A stretch of DNA of 24,506 nucleotides, taken from a virus. This document shows positions 15,946 through 23,857 of this stretch, in pieces; within the stretch, counting starts at the first letter, position 1, and every line of letters begins with the position of its first letter. Position numbers and translations under genes: made by a program. The notes beneath the pieces are model-generated. The model saw only the letters and a program-made list of their open reading frames with translations, ran no database searches and was not told where the DNA came from. The stretch is taken from positions 1 through 24,506 of the IMG/VR virus record IMGVR_UViG_3300037191_002707; one strand, given 5' to 3'.

Positions 15946-16240
15946 TAGGTTTTATCCAGAGAGTAACTTGCCCGTCAATTTCAGGCAAAATTCTGCTTAT
16001 CGTGAACACCTCGTCGGTATCCTCACTGATCACAACTGCACCTTCGGAGACATCGATTGGAAAATCTTTAGTCATCACTGATAGTTCAACAACAGGTAAC
16101 CACACATTGTTGAACTCTGTGACCGACTCTTCTTTTATGGCAGGTATGCTTAGCGAACCACCAATCGTCCACGGTGAACCGCTCAACTTGAAGTCGAGTG
16201 AATCGATGGACGCTTTTAGTTGATCGAATTTAAGGCTCAT
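15938..16240 (-). CDS. Head-tail joining protein FII-like
   Basis: The 100-residue protein starts with FDQLKASIDSLDFKL and ends with VVISEDTDEVFTISRILPE and VTLWIKP. The last two blocks resemble the gpFII C-terminal hairpin pattern (G-x-I-x-Ile, then a W-containing strand with GxxxLWL). Lambda FII is 117 residues and forms the ring between portal/W and the tail. The gene lies between the FI-position gene and Z, as in lambda, overlapping both neighbours (11 bp and 8 bp). The call is position-led; similarity was judged by eye only. Confidence 0.7.
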   Translation of the reverse strand: MSLKFDQLKASIDSLDFKLSGSPWTIGGSLSIPAIKEESVTEFNNVWLPVVELSVMTKDFPIDVSEGAVVISEDTDEVFTISRILPEIDGQVTLWIKPNA

Positions 16241-16664
16241 AATTTATAGTAGCATGCCCTTTGAGAGCATTAAACGTAGTCATTGAAACAGTTGTCTCTT
16301 CCCCGCCTTTGTAGTCAACGCCACCATATTCAAAATCGAATTTTGGCACGATTTCTTTGGTGGATTCCTCAACTACTGGCTCAGGCTCAACTACTGGCTC
16401 AGGCTCAACTACTGGCTCGGCCCCAACTGCAAATGGGGTTCCAACTGCAAGTGGGGTTCCAACTGCAAGTGGGGTTTCACCACCCAGCATTTCTGGCTCA
16501 GCTGCTACTGGCTCAGCTGCTACTGGCTCAGCTGCTACTGGCTCAGCCTTCGCATCAGCATCTAACTTGGATTTGATTATTCTCAATTGCTTTAGTGATG
16601 GATTTTCTGGGAGATCAATCCCGCGCATTTCCAATTCTGCAGTTAAACTTTCTTTTTCAGTCAT
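16230..16664 (-). CDS. FI-position protein with HeH/LEM-like N-terminus and repetitive linker
   Basis: The 144-residue protein has three parts. Residues 1-40 (MTEKESLTAELEMRGIDLPE, then a K-rich helix) suggest a LEM/HeH/SAP-type helix-extended-loop-helix that often binds DNA or protein. Residues 40-103 are low-complexity: three AEPVA repeats, three PxAVGT repeats and three PVVEPE-type repeats. Residues 104-144 (FDFEYGGVDYKGGEETTVSM) form a compact C-terminal tail. In lambda the same slot holds FI, an accessory of DNA packaging that has a helical N-terminus and a separate C-terminal domain joined by a linker. A packaging-accessory role is inferred. A weak start region lies just after the terminator. 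Confidence 0.7.
   Translation of the reverse strand: MTEKESLTAELEMRGIDLPENPSLKQLRIIKSKLDADAKAEPVAAEPVAAEPVAAEPEMLGGETPLAVGTPLAVGTPFAVGAEPVVEPEPVVEPEPVVEESTKEIVPKFDFEYGGVDYKGGEETTVSMTTFNALKGHATINYEP
16366..16548 (-). repeat. Three families of in-frame tandem triplicate repeats
   Basis: Three adjacent arrays occur in the gene: 18-bp unit copies at 16368-16421, a second 18-bp unit at 16423-16476 and a 15-bp unit at 16501-16545. Each is close to perfect and a multiple of 3, so the protein linker can expand or contract without frameshift. Confidence 0.9.
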
Positions 16665-16684
16665 GTTCTTGTCACTCAGTTAAA

Positions 16685-16724
16685 TAAAAAAAAACCCTCA
16701 GTATCGTCAAGATATCAAGGGTTT
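16685..16724 (-). terminator. Rho-independent terminator after the major capsid gene
   Basis: On the minus strand, AAACCCT pairs with AGGGTTT (arms 16692-16698 and 16718-16724). An inner TATC/GATA pairing follows, and the stem runs directly into nine T residues. It lies between the E stop and the start of the FI-position gene. It should partially stop transcription so that head genes are made in excess over tail genes, or it may be read through by an antiterminated late transcript. Confidence 0.8.
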
Positions 16725-16750
16725 CCTGTAACGTCAAATTAAATTTAACG

Positions 16751-17770
16751 TTAGGTGACTGTACACTTAATGGTCATATCCGGTCTGCGGTTTACCATTA
16801 GCGAGTAAGTAGAAACATCTAAGTCCACGAACTCGTCACGCTTATCATCGACGATGATAGACGAGTAAAGTGCTTGGCCCATTTGACCAATTTGGCTAAA
16901 TGACTCACCAGGTGACATTACGCGACTAAAGATATTGTTGTTACCCCAAGGCACAAACTTAATTTCGTTGTCTGCAACTTTGAATACGCCATCATCAGTA
17001 CCCTGATATTCGACCCACTCAACACCAGCGAAGCGAACAGGCTTCTCGAAATACGTTTCACGCAGTTCAGCACCGGCTTGTTGGGCCAAATACGTTGCGT
17101 AGTATTCAGGGTTAGCTGAAAGGTTATCAAACGCTGTAGCGCCACATATAGCACGTATATACTGGAACTGAGCGCCTTGGGCCTTAGCTCGCATTGGACG
17201 CAAGATCTTCTGGGTGATCTGCTTACGTAAATCACCTTCAGTTAACGTCGTTAACGCTAAACCAATAGCAGGGGATGCAGTCTCACCAAGGATGGTGAAA
17301 TAGTTGTATAACTCATCACCATTATGGTCGAGAATAATACCGTCAATCGCACCCATTGCCATTTTTTCAAGCGTTAAGTTGACATCGTTAACCAGACCAG
17401 TTGGCCCGAATTGACGATTGGCAATTTCTTTTTGAACTTCAATGATCTGGTCTTCTGTGCCGAATTCACGTAAGAACGCAAGCTCATGAGCACGGATGGT
17501 AGATGTCACTGCTAAACGAGGCGTTTCGATGTTACGCAACGAACGAAGATTCGTCTTATCTTTAGTCGTGCGTTTTTCGCCACGTTGACTATATGGTACT
17601 ACTGACACGCTGCCTTTACGTGTTTCAATACCGAAAGACTCGGTTCGAATTGGCTCTGGTGTAAACACCCCTGAGTCAAGTAACGTTGTGGGTGTGTATG
17701 TAGCTTTATCGATAGCCTGAGACATCGATGATAATGTAAAAGCGTCGTTATTAAAAATATCAAGAAACAT
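16751..17770 (-). CDS. E: Major capsid protein
   Basis: The 339-residue protein (lambda gpE is 341) has a strong ribosome-binding site (AGGAGT) before its ATG. It carries the gpE-family landmarks: an extended N-terminus (TTLLDSGVFTPEPIRTESFG), ETPRLAVTSTIRAHELAFL, an alpha-rich middle with LEKMAMGAIDG, a hinge PVRFAGVEWVEY, and a C-terminal block VPWGNNNIFSRVMSPGE followed by MVNRRPDMTIK. It forms the HK97-fold shell. It is the last gene before a terminator, which fits a need for very high expression. D lies just upstream, as in lambda. Confidence 0.95.
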   Translation of the reverse strand: MFLDIFNNDAFTLSSMSQAIDKATYTPTTLLDSGVFTPEPIRTESFGIETRKGSVSVVPYSQRGEKRTTKDKTNLRSLRNIETPRLAVTSTIRAHELAFLREFGTEDQIIEVQKEIANRQFGPTGLVNDVNLTLEKMAMGAIDGIILDHNGDELYNYFTILGETASPAIGLALTTLTEGDLRKQITQKILRPMRAKAQGAQFQYIRAICGATAFDNLSANPEYYATYLAQQAGAELRETYFEKPVRFAGVEWVEYQGTDDGVFKVADNEIKFVPWGNNNIFSRVMSPGESFSQIGQMGQALYSSIIVDDKRDEFVDLDVSTYSLMVNRRPDMTIKCTVT

Positions 17771-17785
17771 GTTTTGGTACTCCTG

Positions 17786-18169
17786 TTAAACGTTTTCGAC
17801 AACGAAGCCAAGGGCTTTCATTGCTTCAATCGCAGCTGTTTGCTCAGCAGCATCAACGCCTGTTTTCCAATTTAGCAACGAGCCATCGACAACGTTACTA
17901 CCTTTATTCGACGCAAGCATAACACCTTTGGTGTCAGCAAGTGATGCGTCAACTCGACCGTACAAGATGCCTGCAACTGCAGCAACTGCAGGAACTGCAT
18001 TGTCGAACTCTTTACCTTTGTCAGCATCAGTTGCGTCAACTGCAAGTACAGTGCCGTCTTCTAACGTCAATCCAGATTTGATTACCACCTCAATTCTCGC
18101 AAAATCCCCCAAAGTGGATAGTATCAAGAATTGACCCATATGTTGTTTTTCTGTAAATGTTGTTGTCAT
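17786..18169 (-). CDS. D: Head decoration protein
   Basis: The 127-residue protein matches the lambda gpD slot and length (110 residues). It has a strong AAGAGG ribosome-binding site. Sequence features are LEDGTVLAVDAT, an alanine-rich segment AVPAVAAVAGILYG, GVMLASNKGSNVVDGSLLNW and a C-terminal helix EAMKALGFVVENV. This layout is typical of the HDPD family (an N-terminal arm, then a beta barrel whose end reads G(x)ILxxxxD). It trimerises on the expanded capsid to stabilise packaged DNA. Adjacent gene order C-D-E supports the call. Confidence 0.9.
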   Translation of the reverse strand: MTTTFTEKQHMGQFLILSTLGDFARIEVVIKSGLTLEDGTVLAVDATDADKGKEFDNAVPAVAAVAGILYGRVDASLADTKGVMLASNKGSNVVDGSLLNWKTGVDAAEQTAAIEAMKALGFVVENV

Positions 18170-18193
18170 CAGACCAACCTCTTAGATTAAAAT

Positions 18194-19330
18194 TTATCGG
18201 ATAGCTGCTTTGTGGGCTGCTGCCCAATTTCCACTTTGAGCGCTAATTTTCGGCTTGGGTGTATCCTCGCCTCGATTAACTATTTCTTCATCAACTGCCA
18301 CTTTCAATTCCAATACGAAATCACTGGCTGCAGCTAACGAAAACCCTTTAGCAATAAACATGGATGCTTTACCCGACATCGCATTCTTATCGCACATATT
18401 TTGTATATCAACGCAACGCTTACGCTCGGCGGCGATGATATCAGAAGCGCTCATCTTGGAGTCTTTTTCTTCTTCTTCATCGTCGTCATCGTTTTTATTA
18501 TCGATGGCGTCTTTATCTTCATCTTCATCGTCGTCATCGTTTTTATTATCGATGGCGTCTTTATCTTCATCTTCATCGTCGTCATCTTTTGCCACAAATT
18601 TGGCTAGGAATTCGGCGGGTACTTCACCATACATGCTGATGTTTTTTGAATCGAATGCTGCAGCGATTGCGGGTTCTTGACCTAGTATTTCATCAATGAA
18701 ACCTAATTCAAGTGCTTGTGTTGCCCCCATCCAAGTGTTAGCAGCTAATAATGCTCGCACTTCATCGTCTGACTTACCACTGGCTTGAGTGTACGGTAAT
18801 AGCAACGCCGCTTCAACCTCATCTAGCTGATCTGCTCTGGCTCGCATCTCAGTGGCATTCGAAGAACTCATGTCACTGATTGGCTTATGCAGGAATAAAA
18901 ACCCAGTTTCAACCATCTTTGTGGTTCCACCTGAATTTTTACCGGCCATGGCAAGCACTGAACCCATGGACATGGCGTAACCATCGACCACAACGTTTGT
19001 CTTGCCTTTGCGCGAAATTAGAGCATTGTACATAGCAGTGCCTTCTTTGGTACAACCCCCATCAGTTGAGACGTGGCAATCAATATCTGCAGCGTCGTCA
19101 ATCATAGACAATTGCTGAATAAACGCTTTTGCAGTGATACCTTCTTCCCACCAACTTGTACCGATGGTGTCATAGATGTTCACCCTGGCGTTGATGTTAC
19201 CGAGCATTTCAGGCGCAGTAGCTTTATCAATAAACACGAATGGGTGTTTTTGGGCTTCCATCGAAACGCCGGACAAACCCAAGCATATCGCGGATAACAA
19301 ATGCTTTTTAAATTTACTTTTCAACATCAT
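18194..19330 (-). CDS. C: Capsid maturation protease (S14/S49-type, ClpP-like) with scaffold-like tail
   Basis: The ATG at 19330 has AGAAGG five bases upstream and is the preferred start (378 residues). It overlaps the portal gene end by 17 bp. Residues about 45-230 are a ClpP/S49-like domain: CHVSTDGGCTKEGTAMYNAL, then VVVDGYAMSMGSVLAMAG with the likely nucleophile Ser121, and FLFLHKP with His148. The sequence WMGATQALELGFIDEI is also characteristic. Residues 249-292 are an Asp/Glu-rich linker with two 16-residue repeats. The C-terminal part (ERKRCVDIQNMCD onward) looks like a fused scaffolding domain, as in lambda C/Nu3. A nested scaffold product is possible but no convincing internal start was seen. 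An unusual hydrophobic N-terminus (residues 10-23) is noted separately. Confidence 0.88.
   Translation of the reverse strand: MMLKSKFKKHLLSAICLGLSGVSMEAQKHPFVFIDKATAPEMLGNINARVNIYDTIGTSWWEEGITAKAFIQQLSMIDDAADIDCHVSTDGGCTKEGTAMYNALISRKGKTNVVVDGYAMSMGSVLAMAGKNSGGTTKMVETGFLFLHKPISDMSSSNATEMRARADQLDEVEAALLLPYTQASGKSDDEVRALLAANTWMGATQALELGFIDEILGQEPAIAAAFDSKNISMYGEVPAEFLAKFVAKDDDDEDEDKDAIDNKNDDDDEDEDKDAIDNKNDDDDEEEEKDSKMSASDIIAAERKRCVDIQNMCDKNAMSGKASMFIAKGFSLAAASDFVLELKVAVDEEIVNRGEDTPKPKISAQSGNWAAAHKAAIR
18481..18586 (-). repeat. 48-bp tandem repeat encoding an acidic linker
   Basis: Two perfect 48-bp units (18481-18528 and 18529-18576) plus a partial third are in frame and encode the 16-residue block DDDDEDEDKDAIDNKN. 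The repeat separates the protease domain from the scaffold-like C-terminus. Unit length is a multiple of three, so copy number can change without breaking the gene. Confidence 0.92.
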
Positions 19331-20909
19331 CTTCACCTTCTTTATCTAAATTATCGGATTCTTCGGTATCATCAACATCAAAGTCATCGATGTCTTCTTC
19401 AGGTTCTTCTTCAGCCAATGTACCTTGGAGTATACCAGTTTTAGTTGTTTTAGCAGGTATGCTGTCGAGTATCAAATCACTTATGGCATCTTCTATCAAT
19501 TCTCTATCGATATCATCGTAGTCGCCGCCTCTGGAATCAATGATGTTACGACGTGAGTTAAACCCGGCCCTAGCATCAAGTAGATCAGCAGTTCTGTCTT
19601 TCAATGGATCAACGTGATCCCAACCTTGCGCCTTGAATGTTGGTAAATGTTCGCTCGGGTCATCCCAGTAATTTTCGATGTTTACCACGCCGGACATTAT
19701 CGCGGCATCTACAAACCATGATGAAATTTTTCTATAAAATCTAAACGCATACAGATGATATTGCACTTGCTCAATAGACCGTCTGAACTCAATTACTCCT
19801 GCGCGGATGCTGGTATAATTGACGCCTGTTAAATCGCCGGTGAATTGCTCGTATGTTAAACCAACACCCTTGGCACATACTCTCAGTTCAGTTTTCAACC
19901 ACGCAATATAATTGGAGCCGACGCCCTCGGGTGTAGAGAAATCAATCTCTTCGCCATCATCTAGGTAGTGCACACCACCTGATGTAATTTTGCGTATTAC
20001 CGTCCCGTCTGCAGTCTCTGATGCTTGACCGGCAGGCATAGCCTCACCAACAGAATTTGCCTCGGGTGTAAGGTCTTCTTCTTCTGCACTAGGTCGCTTG
20101 ATGATCCAGCCGAATAGTTGAGCCAATTTTTGTTTGGCCAATAACCCATCTTGCATTTCATCAATTTCATATAATCGAACGATGATGTTAGCCATTTTTG
20201 GCACACCGCGATTTTGACCGGGGCGCAGTCTTCGGAATGTATGGATCATATCAGCTGCTGGGACGAACGTTCGATCCAACGGATTCACTGTTATATCTAA
20301 TTTACGTTCGCCTGGATGACTTTTAAATATGTGATACCCAGAACGCTTACCCACGCCATCAAATTGGATACCGTGTAGAATTTTTTTAGCTTGATCGTCG
20401 AAACCCACGTCAAGGTAGTCTGCCTCTACAACCTGAAGCTGCAGCGGCACTGTTAACCCATCAGACATTCTTCGAGGTCGCTTGCGCATTAACACTTCGC
20501 CGTCAGAAAATTCTGCTCTGGCACTCATCTCGGCTAAGCCGCTGAGATTACTTAAGCCATCTGCATCACATTCTTCGATCCATTTGTTCCATGCTTTTTG
20601 CAAGGCCTTATTTTTAAATTTGGCTGTGAACCCTTTACCGATAACATTGGCTGCATAGGATGTGACAGCTGTCTCACCGTATGGGTTATTAGCAATGAGA
20701 GTGCGCGAACGACTACGTAATGTAGTGAGTCGGGATGCAAGATTGGCATCGGCACCGGCACTCGTAGTGCCTTTGTTAGCGAGTCTGTATGTACGACTGG
20801 CACCCTCATAGAATGCCTGTATTTTGTTAAAGCGTTCGCCTTCAGTCAGACCACCGAATGTGCCACCTTTGTGACCAACCTTCATTCTAGGTTTTATTTG
20901 AGCACCCAT
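19314..20909 (-). CDS. B: Portal protein
   Basis: The 531-residue protein equals the length of lambda gpB (533). Landmarks are AFYEGASRTYRLANKG, RSRTLIANNPYGETAVTSYAANVIGKGF, FSDGEVLMRKRPRRMS, PADMIHTFRRLRPGQNRGVP and GLTYEQFTGDLTGVNYTSIRAG. All are typical of the lambda portal family, which forms a dodecameric ring for DNA passage and connects to terminase and W. The C-terminus is acidic (about 490-531, EEEPEEDIDDFDVDDTEESD) and unlike lambda gpB. ATG follows directly after the W stop with no gap. Confidence 0.95.
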   Translation of the reverse strand: MGAQIKPRMKVGHKGGTFGGLTEGERFNKIQAFYEGASRTYRLANKGTTSAGADANLASRLTTLRSRSRTLIANNPYGETAVTSYAANVIGKGFTAKFKNKALQKAWNKWIEECDADGLSNLSGLAEMSARAEFSDGEVLMRKRPRRMSDGLTVPLQLQVVEADYLDVGFDDQAKKILHGIQFDGVGKRSGYHIFKSHPGERKLDITVNPLDRTFVPAADMIHTFRRLRPGQNRGVPKMANIIVRLYEIDEMQDGLLAKQKLAQLFGWIIKRPSAEEEDLTPEANSVGEAMPAGQASETADGTVIRKITSGGVHYLDDGEEIDFSTPEGVGSNYIAWLKTELRVCAKGVGLTYEQFTGDLTGVNYTSIRAGVIEFRRSIEQVQYHLYAFRFYRKISSWFVDAAIMSGVVNIENYWDDPSEHLPTFKAQGWDHVDPLKDRTADLLDARAGFNSRRNIIDSRGGDYDDIDRELIEDAISDLILDSIPAKTTKTGILQGTLAEEEPEEDIDDFDVDDTEESDNLDKEGEDDVEK

Positions 20910-21131
20910 TTATAAACCCTTGCTTGTATGAAAAACATTAGTTCGTGGGCGATTTGCTCTGTTCAACGATGCAATAATTTTAGAGCGAATACCTTGAAGT
21001 GTGGATAAGCTAACAGTGGCAAAACTAACCTCTCTCCCATCACGAAATTTCACCGACCCCATTCTTGTACCAGCAATGAAATCGTTGATAGCAGTATCAA
21101 TTCGAGTTAAATCTTCTTGTACATAAGCCAT
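20910..21131 (-). CDS. W: Head-tail connector gpW-like
   Basis: The 73-residue protein (lambda gpW 68) contains the typical gpW outline: two helices around a beta hairpin, with RIDTAINDFIAGTRMGSVKF and SVKFRDGREVSFATVSLSTL. The short gene lies between A and B, as in lambda. gpW closes the portal channel and prepares the head for FII and the tail. Spacing is 3 bases from the A stop and 0 from the B start. Confidence 0.88.
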   Translation of the reverse strand: MAYVQEDLTRIDTAINDFIAGTRMGSVKFRDGREVSFATVSLSTLQGIRSKIIASLNRANRPRTNVFHTSKGL

Positions 21132-21134
21132 TTT

Positions 21135-23087
21135 TTAAATACCCCCTGATACGGTGCCAGCTTTAGACTTTCTTTTCTTCTTCACGATAGCTGGTTGACC
21201 CACTGCCACCATGAACGACTTCTTAAGCTGTTCCATGTTCAATCCAAAATACTGAAGTGATACATAATACGCACCTGTTGCATACACCGTACAATCCAAT
21301 GCTTCATTTCTAATGTGTTCTGTTTTTGGAGTGTACACCCTTTGGCGCTTACCTCCAATAGTTCTCCACTTTTTCACTTCTGAGCACAATTGCCCAAACC
21401 ATGACTTATTACATACAAGCTCATTCCTTGGAAAGTGTGTGGATCCGGCAATGGGGTCACCTAGCTCCCAGTCGTCTGGCTTCTCTGCTAGGAAACTACC
21501 GAATATCTCATCTTTCGCAGTGTCAGTACCTATCATCACCATGTATGTTTCTCTGGCTGGATCCTTCTTCTTACCCATAGTGGCAATTGGGTTGTTATAA
21601 CTAGATGATCCACGACATGGTATCACCCACTCTGCACCCATTCGCTTGCTGAATTCATGTACTTTTTGCGAGAAGTGGCCACCGCTATCGAATAAAATTC
21701 TCCCCATTCCAATTAGATGGCCCGTTGCGTGTTTGTATTTACGATGACATATTTGTTCCAGATCATTCCATAATCTCTGCTGTTCGGGGTTACCAAACAA
21801 TACAAATGAGTCTACAAGGAATTTCTCACCATGGTCGCCCCAGGCCCACATTGCGCCTTCGACGCGATTGTCCTGCATATCGAATCCAGCCGTTATGTAA
21901 TAAGCGCCTGCAGGCACCTGTGCGACATAATGCTCTCGCCGCGCATATAGAATATCTTTATCCAACTTGGCGCTGGCATCGTCTTGAAATGACTCACCCA
22001 ATGTTGTATTGACAAATGTTTTCAATCGGTTGCGATTATTTTTAATTTTTTTGAAGTCACGGACTATTTCAATCCAATGTGAGAAATGACTGTATGCCGT
22101 CCACAAATGGAATGTTACGGAATGGGGTGTACCCATGGGACTTAAGTCTAATGCATCGAAAAAATTAATCCCATCATAGGTAATCATCCCTTGGTCTGAC
22201 TCGTAATAACCCATGTAATCTGCTGATATGAATTGGGCATAACTGAAGTGGTCTAAGCAATGCTCACACTGGTACATCACTCCTTCGTCTCGATGTTCTT
22301 CTGGTAACCTTTTGCCAAATTTCAAACCATAATCAGTATCAGGACTACCAAATTTTAATACTTGATATTCACCACAGCAGCTGCACGGAATTTTTCTCCG
22401 AAAAAATTGTTCTGCTTGAAGCGCCGCTTCGCTGATCAAACACTCCCCTTCGATACCAGGTGAACTACCTCGGATATGTTTACGAAAAGCAGCACCCTCA
22501 GTTCGTTTGTCTGACAGCATCAATGGTGAGCCTTCAGCTTCCACATCGTTGTCGAACTTACTTAGCTCGTCCAGTATTGCCACCTCAATCGATATTTCCC
22601 TGAAATTTTTCGCGGCCTTACCACCTAGTAAATACAATTCCTTTCTGTTGGAAAATGATTTTTGTTCGATATTATTATTTTTATGTTTCTTATCGTACCA
22701 AGGGAATAGGTCAAACAACGTCTTAACATCTCGTATCATCGAGTCTACGTGTTTTTTTGAAAACCTATCTCTTGACCCATCATCAGCCTGCCATACAGCA
22801 ACATGCCGTTGCTTATGCGCGATGAAAAAATTTATGATGCAGCATATCAATTTGGTATAGCCGGTGCGCGCCGACTTAATCCAGTTAACATCTCGAATGG
22901 CATCGTTACCCATCGCATTAAGTATCGCTTTTTGTCCGGGTGTAGTTGTCCACCTACCTTCGATGTAGCTCGACTCTGAAGACATATAGAAATGTTTGTC
23001 TGAATAATCGACTGCTGTCTCCCTCTTCTGCCTGAGAAGAGTTGACAACCCCTTTTTTATGGCCCCGGCTACATGATCAAGATTCAT
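21135..23087 (-). CDS. A: Terminase large subunit (ATPase and nuclease)
   Basis: The 650-residue protein (lambda gpA 641) is a packaging motor. The Walker-like P-loop is KSARTGYTK (Lys71-Lys79), matching the lambda form KSARVGYSK, which lacks the usual GKT ending. Walker B is VAILDE (Asp173, Glu174). A zinc-type pair of CxxC clusters lies at Cys235-Cys238 and Cys274-Cys277. The nuclease domain begins with ITAGFDMQDNRVEG (Asp403) and includes LFDSGGHFSQKV near 480 and RNEALDCTVYATGA near 615. It cuts cos sites and drives DNA into proheads with Nu1. The start overlaps the Nu1 stop by 11 bp. Confidence 0.96.
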   Translation of the reverse strand: MNLDHVAGAIKKGLSTLLRQKRETAVDYSDKHFYMSSESSYIEGRWTTTPGQKAILNAMGNDAIRDVNWIKSARTGYTKLICCIINFFIAHKQRHVAVWQADDGSRDRFSKKHVDSMIRDVKTLFDLFPWYDKKHKNNNIEQKSFSNRKELYLLGGKAAKNFREISIEVAILDELSKFDNDVEAEGSPLMLSDKRTEGAAFRKHIRGSSPGIEGECLISEAALQAEQFFRRKIPCSCCGEYQVLKFGSPDTDYGLKFGKRLPEEHRDEGVMYQCEHCLDHFSYAQFISADYMGYYESDQGMITYDGINFFDALDLSPMGTPHSVTFHLWTAYSHFSHWIEIVRDFKKIKNNRNRLKTFVNTTLGESFQDDASAKLDKDILYARREHYVAQVPAGAYYITAGFDMQDNRVEGAMWAWGDHGEKFLVDSFVLFGNPEQQRLWNDLEQICHRKYKHATGHLIGMGRILFDSGGHFSQKVHEFSKRMGAEWVIPCRGSSSYNNPIATMGKKKDPARETYMVMIGTDTAKDEIFGSFLAEKPDDWELGDPIAGSTHFPRNELVCNKSWFGQLCSEVKKWRTIGGKRQRVYTPKTEHIRNEALDCTVYATGAYYVSLQYFGLNMEQLKKSFMVAVGQPAIVKKKRKSKAGTVSGGI

Positions 23088-23598
23088 CTTTTTCTAATTT
23101 CAGTTCGCGCTCTAAATCAAATTCAAGCGCAGCAATCGCGTTAGAACAATTTCGAGCAGATGTATCGATGTCAGCAATCATCTCTGCCGACATGGTATTG
23201 TACTTTCGCTTAAGCAACATATAGAACGTGTCTAACTCGGCACCAATCTTACTACCGGCCAATGCAAACACTTGTTCCAAAATTTCGACTTTTACATATT
23301 GGCCTTCTTCAAGGTCATTCTTAAATTTTTGGTTACGCACTTTTTGTTTGACCAGCAGTAAATCTGCCTTAGCTTTAGTCAACCCTTCGCCACCCTCAGT
23401 GACATGATCGCCCTTTGCTTGGGCCACACGGTTGTCCACAACATCTTTGATATTGTAGCAGTGTGTGCGCTCGAAACTGGCTGCAGGAGGTACGCCCCAG
23501 TAATCGAAGGCGCGAGTTGTAATACCCAAACTTTGTGCGAGGTCAACCTTGCGCATTAGGTATGTAGGTAGTTTAGCGCTTGACTTAATTTTCAACAT
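23077..23598 (-). CDS. Nu1: Terminase small subunit
   Basis: The preferred start is the ATG at 23598 (173 residues); a TTG at 23622 would add eight residues but lacks a ribosome-binding site. The N-terminus (MRKVDLAQSLGITTRAFDYW, then GVPPAASFERTHCYNIKD) is a winged helix-turn-helix of the Nu1 type that recognises cosB. The remainder is helical (KQKVRNQKFKNDLEEGQYVK), consistent with a dimerisation and gpA-binding region. The length is close to lambda gpNu1 (181). It lies directly left of the repeat-rich noncoding region that is the cos candidate. Confidence 0.92.
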   Translation of the reverse strand: MLKIKSSAKLPTYLMRKVDLAQSLGITTRAFDYWGVPPAASFERTHCYNIKDVVDNRVAQAKGDHVTEGGEGLTKAKADLLLVKQKVRNQKFKNDLEEGQYVKVEILEQVFALAGSKIGAELDTFYMLLKRKYNTMSAEMIADIDTSARNCSNAIAALEFDLERELKLEKDES

Positions 23599-23670
23599 TG
23601 CTATTCTTAATCCTGTTGGCAAAGCATTTATTTTAATTCGACATTAGCACTTTAAAATAATATTGACAAC

Positions 23671-23695
23671 GAATCAAACACCCCACGCTTGATTC
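23671..23695. promoter_or_regulatory. 7-bp inverted repeat, possible operator
   Basis: GAATCAA (23671-23677) and TTGATTC (23689-23695) form perfect arms around an 11-base spacer, about 75-95 bases upstream of the Nu1 start. The size and symmetry fit a dimer binding site, or a Nu1 or IHF-related site; the binding partner is unknown. Confidence 0.4.
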
Positions 23696-23743
23696 AGACT
23701 GTTTACCCCAAACGGTTAAAACAAATTAAAAAACTTAATAAAA

Positions 23744-23776
23744 TGGCCGCGACTTGGCCGCGACTTGGCCGCGACT
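23744..23776. repeat. Three perfect 11-bp tandem repeats
   Basis: The unit TGGCCGCGACT occurs at 23744-23754, 23755-23765 and 23766-23776. An inverted copy occurs at 24049-24059. The period of 11 bases keeps sites on one face of the helix. The array lies between the Nu1 gene and the near-palindrome, the same relative place as lambda cosB R sites. Confidence 0.92.
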
Positions 23777-23857
23777 TTACTTGTTCCGGCCACTTTCAAC
23801 TTTTTGATTCCATTGCACTTTTTCTTGATTACCTACTTTTGGCCGTAAGGTATCAGT

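Noticed and set aside
16283-16683. Two overlapping plus-strand frames of repeats
   Set aside because: Both are mirror readings of the triplicate repeats of the FI-position gene.
18255-18680. 141-codon plus-strand frame rich in serine
   Set aside because: It is the complement of the acidic linker repeat of the protease gene; no ribosome-binding site and low complexity.
23640-23670. Promoter upstream of Nu1 (TTGTCA with 17-base spacer to TAATGT)
   Set aside because: The -10 half matches at only three positions; late transcription probably enters from further upstream.
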